DNA of 64,000 nucleotides from an uncultured Clostridia bacterium. GTDB taxonomy: Bacteria; Bacillota; Clostridia; Christensenellales; UBA1242. Of the stretch, positions 8,044-17,050 are shown piece after piece. The first letter of the stretch is position 1; each line of letters starts with the position of its first letter. Both the position numbers and the translations under genes were made by a program. The DNA lies in contig CALWPK010000003.1 of the NCBI GenBank assembly GCA_944383415.1, positions 1 through 64,000 of the forward strand, written 5' to 3'. The notes below the pieces were generated by a model. That model was given only the letters and a program-made list of their open reading frames with translations, did no database searches and was not told where the DNA came from.

Positions 8044-8224
8044 AGAAAAAACTGCGTTGTTGATTAAAACAGCAACAATTATTCCTGTCATTATTCTGAT
8101 TGTAGGCACCGAGAGCAAGTAATAGCAGTAATAAAAAGGTCGAGTTATTGGCAAGATTTGTGTTCGTTGCTTGTGCGATGATTGAAATTAAAATGGCGAA
8201 TAAAATATAAAACGCTGTGTTCAT
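8042..8224 (-). CDS. Small hydrophobic protein with Cys/Asn-rich tail
   Basis: A 60-aa ORF with a good Shine-Dalgarno (AAGGAGTGAGAAA before ATG, minus strand), which is the main reason to believe it. Residues 1-20 are hydrophobic (MNTAFYILFAILISIIAQAT), a short linker follows, then a Leu-rich segment (FLLLLLLALGAY) and a polar tail NQNNDRNNCCCFNQQRSFF. It could be two short membrane segments, or a signal plus anchor with a cysteine-rich tail. I do not recognise a family. It is divergent from the ArsR-type gene, with about 100 bases between the starts. Confidence 0.6.
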   Translation of the reverse strand: MNTAFYILFAILISIIAQATNTNLANNSTFLLLLLLALGAYNQNNDRNNCCCFNQQRSFF

Positions 8225-8327
8225 TTTCTCACTCCTTGTATATTTTTTTTCGTTTATTTTATTTATTCGTCAAAAATGTATAATGTGAAAAGTTTTTTAT
8301 CATCATTTTATTTGATATCCTTTATTT

Positions 8328-8660
8328 ATGAATTTAGATTGTAAATTAGATTGTAGAGAAGAAATTACGTTGCGTCACTATATGCCGAACAAAACAGATA
8401 TGAAAAATTTGACTTCATTTTTCTATGCTTTCAGTGATGATACTAGGCTTAAAATCATAATACTATTGACGATCAAACCCTTGTGTGTCGGAGATATATC
8501 ATTGATCTTGTCACAAAATCAGACCACGATCAGTCATCAGTTGAAGATTTTGAAATCAATAGATATCGTAGCGTCTGATAGAAACGGAAAGAATATAATT
8601 TATTATATCAAGAATCCGAATATAGAGGCAGTTTTGAACGCGACTGTCGACTGCATTTAA
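8328..8660 (+). CDS. ArsR/SmtB-family helix-turn-helix regulator
   Basis: A 110-aa winged-helix protein. The ArsR core reads AFSDDTRLKIIILLTIKPLC, then a helix-turn-helix region around QNQTTISHQLKILK and a wing around DRNGKNIIYYI. N-terminal cysteines (CKLDC at residues 5-9) and one Cys after LTIKPL might bind metal or sense redox, but no standard ELCVCDL metal motif is present. TATCCT ends 7 bases before the ATG and there is no Shine-Dalgarno, so translation may be leaderless. The adjacent small divergent gene is a candidate target. Confidence 0.82.
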   Translation: MNLDCKLDCREEITLRHYMPNKTDMKNLTSFFYAFSDDTRLKIIILLTIKPLCVGDISLILSQNQTTISHQLKILKSIDIVASDRNGKNIIYYIKNPNIEAVLNATVDCI

Positions 8661-8715
8661 TATAATTATCAATTGCATTGATGTGATAAAACGAAACTAC
8701 TTAGGAAAAATAAAT

Positions 8716-8749
8716 TTGTCAAATTTTATTCTTCGGCATACAATGGTAT
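8716..8749 (+). promoter_or_regulatory. Promoter placing +1 at the start codon
   Basis: TTGTCA (8716-8721), 17 bp, TACAAT (8739-8744); the ATG at 8750 begins 6 bases after the -10. Confidence 0.65.
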
Positions 8750-9265
8750 ATGAAGATTATTTGTGTGGCTGGAGGTAGTTACAAATCATTTTATTTGAAT
8801 TATTTTGTAAAATTGCGTAGATGCGATTTGTTGATATTTAATTTTGGGATTATTTATGACTATGATATTTGCAATGAATTGACACGCTTTGGAATTGTTA
8901 CTCGTGAGTTGATGGCATTATCAAAGAAATTACACTCTGTGGTGGTGGCGGGAGTGAATGTCGTATTTAAGGACAAAGTCAACAAATCAGTAATCGTTTG
9001 CGATGGTGAAAAAATTCATATTAATAAAGTCAAAACGGGGGCGAAGATTTGTATTAAAAAAACACATTTTATAATCGGAGATGAAACCACAGATTACAAG
9101 TCTAGCAATAAGATAATACTTTGCTCTAAACGTATACATCCAAACCTAAAGCGTTGTTCAAAACGAAAAATTTATATATTCTGTGATAAATTTGGCGTTT
9201 ATTTGGTCGAAAATGGGAAATTAAAAAGAAAATTTAATAAATTCTCTAAAATTATTTTGAAATAA
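8750..9265 (+). CDS. Hypothetical protein with faint nitrilase-like features
   Basis: A 171-aa product with no Shine-Dalgarno but a well-placed promoter. The stretch TRELMALSKKLHSVVVAGVN followed by VFKDKVNKSVIVCDGEKI resembles the nitrilase-superfamily region in which a Glu begins a helix before an A-G strand and a displayed strand. The Lys and Cys positions of the Glu-Lys-Cys triad cannot be assigned with confidence, and the protein is far shorter than nitrilases (about 260 aa or more). The C-terminus is very basic (KLKRKFNKFSKIILK). Either a divergent, probably non-catalytic relative or an unrelated protein. It lies immediately upstream of the glycolytic operon. Confidence 0.5.
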   Translation: MKIICVAGGSYKSFYLNYFVKLRRCDLLIFNFGIIYDYDICNELTRFGIVTRELMALSKKLHSVVVAGVNVVFKDKVNKSVIVCDGEKIHINKVKTGAKICIKKTHFIIGDETTDYKSSNKIILCSKRIHPNLKRCSKRKIYIFCDKFGVYLVENGKLKRKFNKFSKIILK

Positions 9266-9330
9266 TTTTAACCTGTGATATAATGAATGCAATAAATACA
9301 CATTGATATTTTTTATTTTTGGAGAAAAAG

Positions 9331-10512
9331 ATGAAAAAAACTATTAGAGACATTGACGTCAGTGGCAAAAGAGTTTTTGTGAGAGTTGACTATAATGTGC
9401 CTATGAACGCTGAGTTGAAAATCGTGGATGATACGCGTATTGCTTCAACTCTACCTACAATCAATTATTTAATTGAACATAATGCCAAAGTTATTTTGTG
9501 TTCGCATTTAGGGAGACCAAATGGTCAAGTTGATCCTAAACTGTCTCTGCGTCCAGTTTTGGCAAGGTTATCAAAACTTCTAGATAAGCCAGTATCTTTT
9601 GCCGAAGACATTTTGGACAAATCTACGCCTGAAATGATCGATAAGATGCACGATGGTGATGTGTTGATGCTTGAAAACATCAGATTTTATAAGGAAGAGG
9701 ATAAAAATGATGAAAAATTTGCGAAATATCTCGCAACTCTTGCCGATGTTTATGTATTAGAGGCATTTGCTACCGCGCACAGAAAGCACGCGTCTACTTA
9801 CGGCGTGGCAAGATTGCTTCCTTCCGCTGTTGGATTTTTGGTAGAGCAAGAACTTTTGATTTTCGATAAAGTTTTGAACAATCCTGATCATCCTTTCGTC
9901 GCAATTTTGGGCGGAGCAAAGGTGGCAGATAAATTGCCTGTCATTGAAAATTTGCTTGACAAAGTGGATACTATTTTGATCGGTGGAGGAATGGCATATA
10001 CGTTCATCAAAGCGATTGGCGGGAATGTGGGAATGTCGATTCTCGACAACACCAAGATAGAGTTGGCAAATGAAATTCTGGACAAAGCGAAGGAAAAGGG
10101 TGTGAAGATAATCCTCCCTATAGATAATGTCGGAGCGAAGGAATTCAGCGAGGATGCGGAAACAAAGTTGTTCAATAGTGGATTCTTTGCAGATGGATAT
10201 CAAGGTATGGATATAGGTCCAAAGACGATAAAAGAATTCAAGAAGATAATCAAAAAAGCAAAGACGATTGTCTGGAACGGACCTTTGGGCGTGTACGAAT
10301 ATGAAAAATTCAAAAAGGGCACCAACAAAGTTGCCAAATATGTGGCAAAAAGCAAGGCGATATCTGTCATAGGTGGTGGAGATAGCGTAGCGGCAATTCA
10401 ATCGTTGGGTGTGGCAAAAAAAGTGACGCATCTATCCACTGGTGGGGGCGCATCGTTGATGCTGTTGCAAGGGAAAAAACTTCCTTGCGTGGAAGTGATT
10501 GATAACGTTTAG
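9331..10512 (+). CDS. pgk: Phosphoglycerate kinase
   Basis: Converts 1,3-bisphosphoglycerate and ADP to 3-phosphoglycerate and ATP. The 393-aa product has the N-terminal signature RVDYNVPMN, the substrate-binding HLGRP and the C-terminal nucleotide-binding GGGDSVAA followed by HLSTGGGASL. The start at 9331 is chosen because TTTTGGAGAAAAAG precedes that ATG; an in-frame TTG at 9319 lies within the Shine-Dalgarno. A -10 (TATAAT, 9279-9284) lies about 45 bases upstream. It is the first gene of pgk-tpiA-gpmI. No gapA is present upstream in this window. Confidence 0.98.
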   Translation: MKKTIRDIDVSGKRVFVRVDYNVPMNAELKIVDDTRIASTLPTINYLIEHNAKVILCSHLGRPNGQVDPKLSLRPVLARLSKLLDKPVSFAEDILDKSTPEMIDKMHDGDVLMLENIRFYKEEDKNDEKFAKYLATLADVYVLEAFATAHRKHASTYGVARLLPSAVGFLVEQELLIFDKVLNNPDHPFVAILGGAKVADKLPVIENLLDKVDTILIGGGMAYTFIKAIGGNVGMSILDNTKIELANEILDKAKEKGVKIILPIDNVGAKEFSEDAETKLFNSGFFADGYQGMDIGPKTIKEFKKIIKKAKTIVWNGPLGVYEYEKFKKGTNKVAKYVAKSKAISVIGGGDSVAAIQSLGVAKKVTHLSTGGGASLMLLQGKKLPCVEVIDNV

Positions 10513-10519
10513 AGGTGGT

Positions 10520-11230
10520 ATGCCAAAGGTAATTGTTGCTAATTACAAGATGAATGGTAGCAAAAAACTTTACGCTACTATAGTGAAAAAAATCAATAAA
10601 TTGAAAGTTATGGACACAAGAATTGTTTTGTGTCCACCTTTTGTTTATCTTGATGAATTTAGGTTGAAAAACAGGTCGGTATCACTAGGTTGTCAGGACA
10701 TCACGAATGAGGATAATTCAAAATCTACAGGACAAATTAGCCCAAGTATGCTATTGGAATTTCGAGTAAAATATGTGATCGTAGGACATAGCGAGCGTAG
10801 AAAACTTGGGGAAAAAGATGAGCAAATCAATGAAAAGGTGAAGATTTGTTTGAATAATGGTTTATTGCCAATAATTTGCGTAGGTGAAGAGAAAAAGTCG
10901 GACAAATTGGATAGCGTTTTATTGCAAGTGGAACAAGCGTTAAAGAGTACGCCGAAAGACACAAGTCCAATCATTGCGTATGAACCCGTTTGGGCAATAG
11001 GTACGGGCAAACTTCCTGAAGTGGCACGAATCAACCGAATGAGCAAAAAGATAAGGGATAAGATTAGGGATTTAGGATATCAAAATTGTGTTGTACTTTA
11101 TGGGGGAAGTGTCAATAAAGACAATTTCAAAGAAATCATATCATCAGAAATTGATGGACTGCTTTTGGGCGGTGTCTCGCTAAGAATTGACGAATTTATT
11201 GAGATAGTAAAAGGGATAGATAATGAATAG
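10520..11230 (+). CDS. tpiA: Triosephosphate isomerase
   Basis: Interconverts dihydroxyacetone phosphate and glyceraldehyde 3-phosphate. The 236-aa protein shows all catalytic landmarks: Asn/Lys in ANYKMNG near the N-terminus, His in VGHSERR, Glu in AYEPVWAIGTGK, and the phosphate-binding LYGGSV and LLGGVSL. The ATG at 10520 follows AGAGGTGG seven bases after the pgk stop; the in-frame TTG at 10499 overlaps pgk and is not needed. The 3' end overlaps the gpmI start by 8 bases, implying translational coupling. Confidence 0.98.
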   Translation: MPKVIVANYKMNGSKKLYATIVKKINKLKVMDTRIVLCPPFVYLDEFRLKNRSVSLGCQDITNEDNSKSTGQISPSMLLEFRVKYVIVGHSERRKLGEKDEQINEKVKICLNNGLLPIICVGEEKKSDKLDSVLLQVEQALKSTPKDTSPIIAYEPVWAIGTGKLPEVARINRMSKKIRDKIRDLGYQNCVVLYGGSVNKDNFKEIISSEIDGLLLGGVSLRIDEFIEIVKGIDNE

Positions 11231-12716
11231 AAAAGGTATTCTAATGATTTTGGACGGGTATGGCGAAGGGAAGGAAAACCCGTATAATGCAGTAAAGAAT
11301 GCAAATACACCCACATTGCACGCACTCAGAAAGCATAGTTTTTCACTTTTAAAGACAGATAGCGAGGCAGTAGGACTTTTCTCAGGCGAACTGGGCGGTA
11401 GCGAAGTCGGTCACACGACAATTGGTGCGGGAAGAGTGGTGCCCTCTACGGCGAAAAAAATCCACGATGATATAGCGTCTCACAAGTTTGAAAAAAACGC
11501 TAAATTGCAAAGAAAAATCAATGCAGTGGAGCGGTCTAATGGAAATCTGCACCTGATAGGTCTAATGAGTGACAAAAATATTCATAGCGATATCCACCAC
11601 GCATTCGAGATAATACGCCTGTTTCAGCACAAAGCAAAAAATATATTCATTCATTTTATAACAGACGGCAGAGATTCTGGAGGAGAAGACAGTCTAAAAT
11701 ATCTCAAATCGTTGAACAAAGTCATAAAAAATATCACAAATACCGAGATTGCTAGCGTCAGCGGGCGATTCTATGCTATGGATAGAGAAAATAACTTAGA
11801 TAGAACGACTCTTGCAGTGCGTACAATGTTCAATCTAGACAATGTGAAGTCGAATTTGAAGAGCAAAGATATAGAGGATTATCTAAAAAGTGAACATAGT
11901 TTAGGCGTTAGTGATGAATATATTCATCCGATTTCAATTGAGACAAAGGCGGATTCTAGTCTCAAGAAAGATGACTTGATTTTCTTTTTCAATTTCAGAG
12001 AAGATAGACTCAGACAAATTGTTGCCGAAACTTATAAATTGAATCAAAATATCATAACTATGTCAAGCGTTGGCGGGACCAAAACGACAGTATTGTATCA
12101 ACCTAAAATTGTCAAAAACACACTGAGTGAGTATCTGTCAAAACAAGGGAAAAGACAGATAAAAATCAGCGAAACCACAAAATATGCACATGTCACATAT
12201 TTTTTGAATGGCGGAAGGGAAGATCCGTTTCCGCTAGAGGATAGAGTACACATTCCGACACTCAAAGTGGACAATTTTAGCAAGACGCCAAAGATGCGAG
12301 CAGGAGATATCACAAAAGAAGTTTTGAAGGCAATCGGTAACGATTACGATGCAATCATCGTCAACTATTCAAATCCCGATATGCTTGGCCATACTGGCAA
12401 TTATGAAGCGACTGTACAGGCGCTAGAATACCTAGACAAATGCGTGAAAAAAGTATTGACTTATGCCAAGCAATTTGGATATTTCGTTTTGATCACCGCA
12501 GATCACGGAAACTCTGAGATGATGCGCACCGAATCTGGCGAGCCACACACTGCTCACACATTCAATAAAGTATTTTGTTTAGCGGTGGAAAAGAATAGGG
12601 ATTATAATTTCAAGGCAGAGGGAGAACTAAAGGATGTGGCACCGACATTTTTAGACTTATTAGATCTGGCTCCAAACAAATATTTTGCTGGCGCTAGTTT
12701 GATAGTCAATTCTTGA
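11223..12716 (+). CDS. gpmI: 2,3-bisphosphoglycerate-independent phosphoglycerate mutase
   Basis: An alkaline-phosphatase-superfamily mutase that interconverts 3- and 2-phosphoglycerate using two metal ions, usually Mn. Within 497 aa are the first metal motif LDGYGEG, the phosphoserine region GELGGSEVGHTTIGAGR, the substrate loop GGREDPFPLEDR and the C-terminal metal motif TADHGNSEMM with GEPHTAHT. The length is typical (about 510). The start overlaps tpiA by 8 bases. The stop codon lies inside the -35 box of the next promoter. Enolase, often next in Bacillota, is absent here. Confidence 0.97.
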   Translation: MNRKGILMILDGYGEGKENPYNAVKNANTPTLHALRKHSFSLLKTDSEAVGLFSGELGGSEVGHTTIGAGRVVPSTAKKIHDDIASHKFEKNAKLQRKINAVERSNGNLHLIGLMSDKNIHSDIHHAFEIIRLFQHKAKNIFIHFITDGRDSGGEDSLKYLKSLNKVIKNITNTEIASVSGRFYAMDRENNLDRTTLAVRTMFNLDNVKSNLKSKDIEDYLKSEHSLGVSDEYIHPISIETKADSSLKKDDLIFFFNFREDRLRQIVAETYKLNQNIITMSSVGGTKTTVLYQPKIVKNTLSEYLSKQGKRQIKISETTKYAHVTYFLNGGREDPFPLEDRVHIPTLKVDNFSKTPKMRAGDITKEVLKAIGNDYDAIIVNYSNPDMLGHTGNYEATVQALEYLDKCVKKVLTYAKQFGYFVLITADHGNSEMMRTESGEPHTAHTFNKVFCLAVEKNRDYNFKAEGELKDVAPTFLDLLDLAPNKYFAGASLIVNS

Positions 12717-12741
12717 CAAATAAGATGTATTTTGCTAAAAT
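12713..12741 (+). promoter_or_regulatory. Promoter overlapping the gpmI stop codon
   Basis: TTGACA (12713-12718), 17 bp, TAAAAT (12736-12741). It drives the small membrane protein at 12766 with a short leader containing AAAAGG. Confidence 0.8.
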
Positions 12742-12765
12742 CATATCAACGAAAAGGAAAACTAT

Positions 12766-12990
12766 ATGTTGAAAAGTTATTATTACCAATTTGTGAATTT
12801 CATTCAAGAGATGAATGCTACTTGGTTTGTTTTGATTTGGCTGGGGTTGGTCGTGGCAATACTTCTGAGTATAATGACCTTTTTCAAGGAGAATAGTAAG
12901 GAAAACAAGAAATTCGTAAAAGGTAGTATGATAATCCTCACCATTTTACTGTTTGCACTATTGGTGTGGTTGACTTATATTAGAAAATAA
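12766..12990 (+). CDS. Small two-helix membrane protein
   Basis: A 74-aa protein with two hydrophobic helices (about residues 20-42 and 53-71) joined by a short Lys/Glu/Asn loop (KENSKENKKFVKGS). No family is recognised. It has its own consensus promoter and lies between gpmI and secG, where enolase is found in many relatives. Two positively flanked helices and the position beside secG would suit a membrane-associated accessory role, but that is conjecture. Confidence 0.65.
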   Translation: MLKSYYYQFVNFIQEMNATWFVLIWLGLVVAILLSIMTFFKENSKENKKFVKGSMIILTILLFALLVWLTYIRK

Positions 12991-13000
12991 TTAAAAAGAC

Positions 13001-13029
13001 TTGTAAATAATATTTTATTATGCTATACT
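13001..13029 (+). promoter_or_regulatory. secG promoter
   Basis: TTGTAA (13001-13006), 17 bp, TATACT (13024-13029), then TTTGGAGGAAAT before the secG ATG. Confidence 0.75.
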
Positions 13030-13050
13030 AATTAAGCATTTGGAGGAAAT

Positions 13051-13353
13051 ATGAATTTTTTATTGGCAACAGTTCCTGCGTGGATGAGTAAAACTTTTCC
13101 TATATTTGAACGTATTTGTTTAGTTATTTTGGCACTATTGGCTCTTATTTTGATCGTGCTGGTGTTTATGCAGATTACGGGTGGGAGCAATACCAGCAAT
13201 GTGATCACAGGCAATCAAGATAGTTATTATGCACAGAACAAAGCAGGTTCGCGTGAAGGTAGAATCACGAGACTTATTTATATCACAATAGGTTTAATAG
13301 CGTTCTTTAGCATTTTGTATTTTGTGTTTATGAAGATCCCTACATTATATTAA
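13051..13353 (+). CDS. secG: Preprotein translocase subunit SecG
   Basis: An auxiliary subunit of the SecYEG channel. The 100-aa protein has two membrane helices (about residues 19-42 and 73-95). The connecting loop is the SecG type, starting right after the first helix (FMQITGGSNTSNVITGNQDS) and rich in Gly, Ser and Asn. It lies directly before rnr and smpB, the conserved secG-rnr-smpB-ssrA order of Bacillota, which strengthens the call for such a short protein. Confidence 0.88.
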   Translation: MNFLLATVPAWMSKTFPIFERICLVILALLALILIVLVFMQITGGSNTSNVITGNQDSYYAQNKAGSREGRITRLIYITIGLIAFFSILYFVFMKIPTLY

Positions 13354-13373
13354 AATTTTGAATTTTATATCAT

Positions 13374-13420
13374 TAAAGCGGAATAATTTGTGATTATTTG
13401 CAAGATTTATCCGTTTTTTT
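13374..13420 (+). terminator. Probable terminator after secG
   Basis: AAAGCGGAATA can pair, with one bulge, with TATCCGTTTT around a 20-nt apical region, followed by T8. Confidence 0.6.
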
Positions 13421-13441
13421 TATTATTTTATATTATTTAGT

Positions 13442-13476
13442 TTGTTATTTATTGAATAAATTGATAAAATAAATAT
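13442..13476 (+). promoter_or_regulatory. rnr promoter; predicted leaderless mRNA
   Basis: TTGTTA (13442-13447), 17 bp, TAAAAT (13465-13470). The rnr ATG is exactly 7 bases after the -10 and there is no Shine-Dalgarno. Confidence 0.75.
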
Positions 13477-15681
13477 ATGGATTTGATAAAAATTATTAGA
13501 GAAAACAAGTTGATCTATTTGAAATTGGATTCGCTTGCAAAGGAACTAGCAAAAATCACTGGCGAGGCAATAGCGGATCTAAAACTTCAGATCAATGATT
13601 TGATCCACGATGGCACGCTCTATTTGGATGGCGAAAACAAAATTTCAATCTCAGCAGACAAAGGCTACTTCAAAGCAAAGATCACGCTGAATCGCAAGGG
13701 CTATGGATTCGCAAGAGTGGATGGATACCCTGATTTTTTCGTGCCAGCATTTGCTATCAATGGAGCGTATGACGGGGATGATTGCTTGGTAGAGATTACA
13801 TCGAGGAAGAGCGATGACGAAATAGAGGGAAGGGTGGTGAAAGTCTTGCGTCACAACACCACACACATTGTAGGTACATATATAATTGGAAAAAGCAAAA
13901 GCGTGGTTTTCCCGGACGATGACAAATTGCCTCAAATTAGGATTTTGAAAAGCAATAGCAAGAACGCCAAGAACAATGAAAAAGTTTGGGTAGAATTGAA
14001 TGCAGAGACTTTAGATGCGAAAGAAGTCTCAGGAAAGATTGTCGAGATTTTAGGTCAGGCAAATACACCCAAGGCAGAACAATTGTCAATCATACGATCT
14101 TTCAAATTGATTGATCAATTCGATCCCGAAACTCTTAGGGAGGCACGTGCCATATCTCAAACTGTGGATAGGAATCAATATAAAAAACGAGTTGACTTTG
14201 CATCTCAACGTGTGATCACTATAGACGGCGAGGATGCTAGAGACTTTGACGACGCCATAGCGGTGGAGAGGTCAGATACGGGATACAAATTATTCGTCCA
14301 CATTGCAGATGTGTCTGAATATGTGAGGGAAAATTCGCATCTAGACAAAGAGGCGTTCAGACGCGGTACTAGTGTATATTTTTCCAACCAAGTGATACCA
14401 ATGTTACCAAAAGAACTATCAAATGGCGTTTGTTCGCTCAGCGAAGGGGTGGATAGATTGGTGCTATCTGTGGTGATAGATTTGAATGATGATTGCGAAG
14501 TGCTAGATAGCAAGATAGTCGAAGGCGTGATACATAGCCATCATAGAATGACGTATACCGAGATCAAAAACATTTTGGAGGGCGATCAACTTTTGATAGA
14601 AAAATATCAGGACGTGTATAATGATATTTTAATCTATCAAGAGATATCTAAGAAACTTCTAAAAAAACGTCACGATCGCGGAGAGATCAGAATGAATATA
14701 CCTGAGCCGTATATTTTGGAAAATGAGGTGGGCGAAATAGTTAGTATTGAAAAGCGAGTTCAGGATGAGGCGCATCAGATCATAGAGAGTCTGATGATCT
14801 TGACCAATGAATGCGTGGCAAAGAGATTCTTTGATCTTAAAATTCCGTTTGTCTATCGTGTGCACGAAAAGCCAGATAGCGAGAAAGTTTTGAGACTGTC
14901 CGAACTGTTGAAAAATATGGGAGTTGCGAATCAGTTGCAAATTGATGGTGACAAACCGATAAGTTATCAAAAAATAATTGAATCCATAAAGGATAATCCT
15001 AGCGAAACCACACTGACGAAACTGATCCTACGCTCAATGATGAAAGCACGATATACTCCGACTTGTTTAGGGCATTTCGGACTCGCTAGTGAATATTATT
15101 GCCATTTCACAAGCCCAATTAGAAGGTACCCAGATCTAATGATCCATAGGATAATCAAAAATTATTTGAACGGCGTACCAGTGCAAGATTTGAAATTGAA
15201 ATACACCTCAATTGTAACCCGTGCTAGTGAGCAATCTAGCGAAACTGAGAAAATTGCAGACGAGGCAGAAAGAGAGGTCGACGATTACAAGAAAGCAGTA
15301 TATATGACCCAGTTCATTGGAGAGCAGTTTGTGGGTACGATTTCTGGTGTGCAAGAATTTGGTATCTTCGTAGAACTAGACAATGGAATTGAAGGATTGG
15401 TTCGCCTAGAAGATCTGCCTAGTGATGAATATGTCTATGATGAAAGTGCAATGACCCTAAAAGGAAAGAAATATCATTATACCATTGGTGATAGCGTGCG
15501 CATAATCGTCGCCAATGCAAATACAAAACTAAGACAAGTCGATTTTGATTTGGTCGGAGTAGAGAAGAATACTTTAGGAAGTTTTGTAGTGAAAAAGAAA
15601 GATAAGAGTTCAAAAAAATTAAGTAAGAAATCTAGCAATATCTTGAAGATAAAAAACTCTAAACGAAAAAAGAAAAGATAA
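13477..15681 (+). CDS. rnr: Ribonuclease R
   Basis: A processive 3'-5' exoribonuclease of the RNase II/RNB family that degrades structured RNA, including defective mRNA released by tmRNA/SmpB. Over 734 aa: an N-terminal winged-helix region, cold-shock/OB domains (GYGFARVDGYPDFFVP), the RNB catalytic core with the Asp cluster in TIDGEDARDFDDAIAVE, and HFTSPIRRYPDLMIHR, then an S1 domain (GTISGVQEFGIFVELDNG) and a very basic tail ending KNSKRKKKR. The length is typical. smpB and ssrA lie downstream, consistent with a shared quality-control role. Confidence 0.97.
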   Translation: MDLIKIIRENKLIYLKLDSLAKELAKITGEAIADLKLQINDLIHDGTLYLDGENKISISADKGYFKAKITLNRKGYGFARVDGYPDFFVPAFAINGAYDGDDCLVEITSRKSDDEIEGRVVKVLRHNTTHIVGTYIIGKSKSVVFPDDDKLPQIRILKSNSKNAKNNEKVWVELNAETLDAKEVSGKIVEILGQANTPKAEQLSIIRSFKLIDQFDPETLREARAISQTVDRNQYKKRVDFASQRVITIDGEDARDFDDAIAVERSDTGYKLFVHIADVSEYVRENSHLDKEAFRRGTSVYFSNQVIPMLPKELSNGVCSLSEGVDRLVLSVVIDLNDDCEVLDSKIVEGVIHSHHRMTYTEIKNILEGDQLLIEKYQDVYNDILIYQEISKKLLKKRHDRGEIRMNIPEPYILENEVGEIVSIEKRVQDEAHQIIESLMILTNECVAKRFFDLKIPFVYRVHEKPDSEKVLRLSELLKNMGVANQLQIDGDKPISYQKIIESIKDNPSETTLTKLILRSMMKARYTPTCLGHFGLASEYYCHFTSPIRRYPDLMIHRIIKNYLNGVPVQDLKLKYTSIVTRASEQSSETEKIADEAEREVDDYKKAVYMTQFIGEQFVGTISGVQEFGIFVELDNGIEGLVRLEDLPSDEYVYDESAMTLKGKKYHYTIGDSVRIIVANANTKLRQVDFDLVGVEKNTLGSFVVKKKDKSSKKLSKKSSNILKIKNSKRKKKR

Positions 15682-15689
15682 AATTTTGT

Positions 15690-16210
15690 TTATAAATTTA
15701 TATTAAGATTAAAATTCTTTGCTTCAAAAATTATAAAAAAAATAAAAAATCAAAAAAATCATTAAAATTATAAAGTATTCTAATTAATTTTAGAATATTT
15801 TATTTTTTATATAATTATTAAATATCAATAAATAATTTGAATTATTAAAAATAACTGATTAATATATGTTAAAAAATAATTAAAGTATAAATATTAATAA
15901 AATAATAAAAATCAATATTAAAATTTAATTAAATAATAAAAAATTAAATAAAATTAATGAAATAAACAGATAATAATGAAAAATTAATAATATAAAAACA
16001 AAATGAAAAATTAATAAAATAAAAAACAATCTGATTGTTAAAATCAGTAATATAAATAGTATTTTTTATTAAAAATGTAAAAAATATTTCAATGATATTA
16101 AATTAAATTTATATGAAATTATTTATGATATAGCGAATCGAAGCAAATAAAATTAAGTTGAAAATTTAGATAAATATAGTATAAAAAAGTAATATTAAAA
16201 ATTGCAAACA
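15690..16210. other. AT-rich island between rnr and smpB
   Basis: About 500 bases almost entirely of A and T (for example AATAAAATTAATGAAATAA) with no ORF, terminator or recognisable repeat unit. It is similar in character and size to 2191-2700. Less extreme AT-rich sequence continues to the smpB promoter. Confidence 0.7.
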
Positions 16211-16426
16211 ATTGATATATTTTCTTTACAATAATTCATTCATATCATTTGTCTATTGGTTTTGTGCGCAATTAAATTAAAAAAATTTAATTATATAAAA
16301 TTTAGTGCTGAAATTTTCAAGATATATGCAAAATTCAATAATTCAATTTTTTGATAATAGAAAATATTTTTGGTTTTGATTGGAAATTTACGATGTGAAA
16401 ATTTATTAAATATCAATTGCTTGAAT

Positions 16427-16461
16427 TTGCAATTGGATAGAATTTATGATATAATGAAATT
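16427..16461 (+). promoter_or_regulatory. smpB promoter; predicted leaderless mRNA
   Basis: TTGCAA (16427-16432), 17 bp, TATAAT (16450-16455). The smpB ATG is exactly 7 bases after the -10, with no Shine-Dalgarno. Confidence 0.8.
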
Positions 16462-16905
16462 ATGAAAATTGTAGCAGAAAACAGAAGAGCAAGATTTGAA
16501 TATGACTTGCTTGACAAATACGAGGCTGGAATAGTGTTGACGGGTGACGAAATCAAGTCGATTAGACTTGGTCATTTTTCGATCAACGATTGTTATGGAT
16601 TTGTGAAAAACGATGAATGTTTTTTAAGGAATAGTTATGTTAAGGAATATGCCAATTCTTTCGATTCGACGAGGAACAATGAGACTACCAAGCGAGATAG
16701 GAAACTTTTATTGCACAAACAAGAGATTGAAAAGATCAAGAAGCAGATAGAGACAGAGCATCTCACACTAGTTCCAACGAAGGCATATTTTGTGGGTAGT
16801 AATCTGAAAATTGAAATCGCGGTAGCGCGTGGAAAAAAATTATATGATAAGCGTGAGACGATCAAAAAAAGAGATATTGATAGACGAAATAGAAATATTG
16901 TATAA
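16462..16905 (+). CDS. smpB: SsrA-binding protein
   Basis: Binds the tRNA-like domain of tmRNA and brings it to stalled ribosomes. The 147-aa protein matches SmpB from ENRRARFEYDLLDKYEAGIV through LTGDEIKSIRLGHFSI, the central LLLHKQEIEKI and the basic C-terminal tail containing VARGKKLYDKRETIKKRDID, which enters the mRNA channel. The length is typical (about 150). The tmRNA gene is immediately downstream on the opposite strand, the two being convergent across a shared hairpin at 17020-17048. Confidence 0.97.
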   Translation: MKIVAENRRARFEYDLLDKYEAGIVLTGDEIKSIRLGHFSINDCYGFVKNDECFLRNSYVKEYANSFDSTRNNETTKRDRKLLLHKQEIEKIKKQIETEHLTLVPTKAYFVGSNLKIEIAVARGKKLYDKRETIKKRDIDRRNRNIV

Positions 16906-17019
16906 ACGATCATTGGCTCACTTTAAAACTAAAAAATGAAATCATATTTGAAAAAAATTTGATAGGCTACCATCTATAAACATCAAACGAATCCCATACT
17001 GTCTGAGAGTTCTCATTTG

Positions 17020-17048
17020 AAAAAAATACCACGTATGTGGCATTTTTG
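17020..17048. terminator. Bidirectional terminator between smpB and ssrA
   Basis: AAAAAATACCAC and GTGGCATTTTT flank the loop GTAT (one G-U or A-C position depending on strand). Runs of A and T on the two sides allow termination in both directions. Confidence 0.75.
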
Positions 17049-17050
17049 TT

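Noticed and set aside
9757-10431. 224-codon ORF antisense to pgk
   Set aside because: Shadow of a certain gene; no initiation signals and atypical composition.
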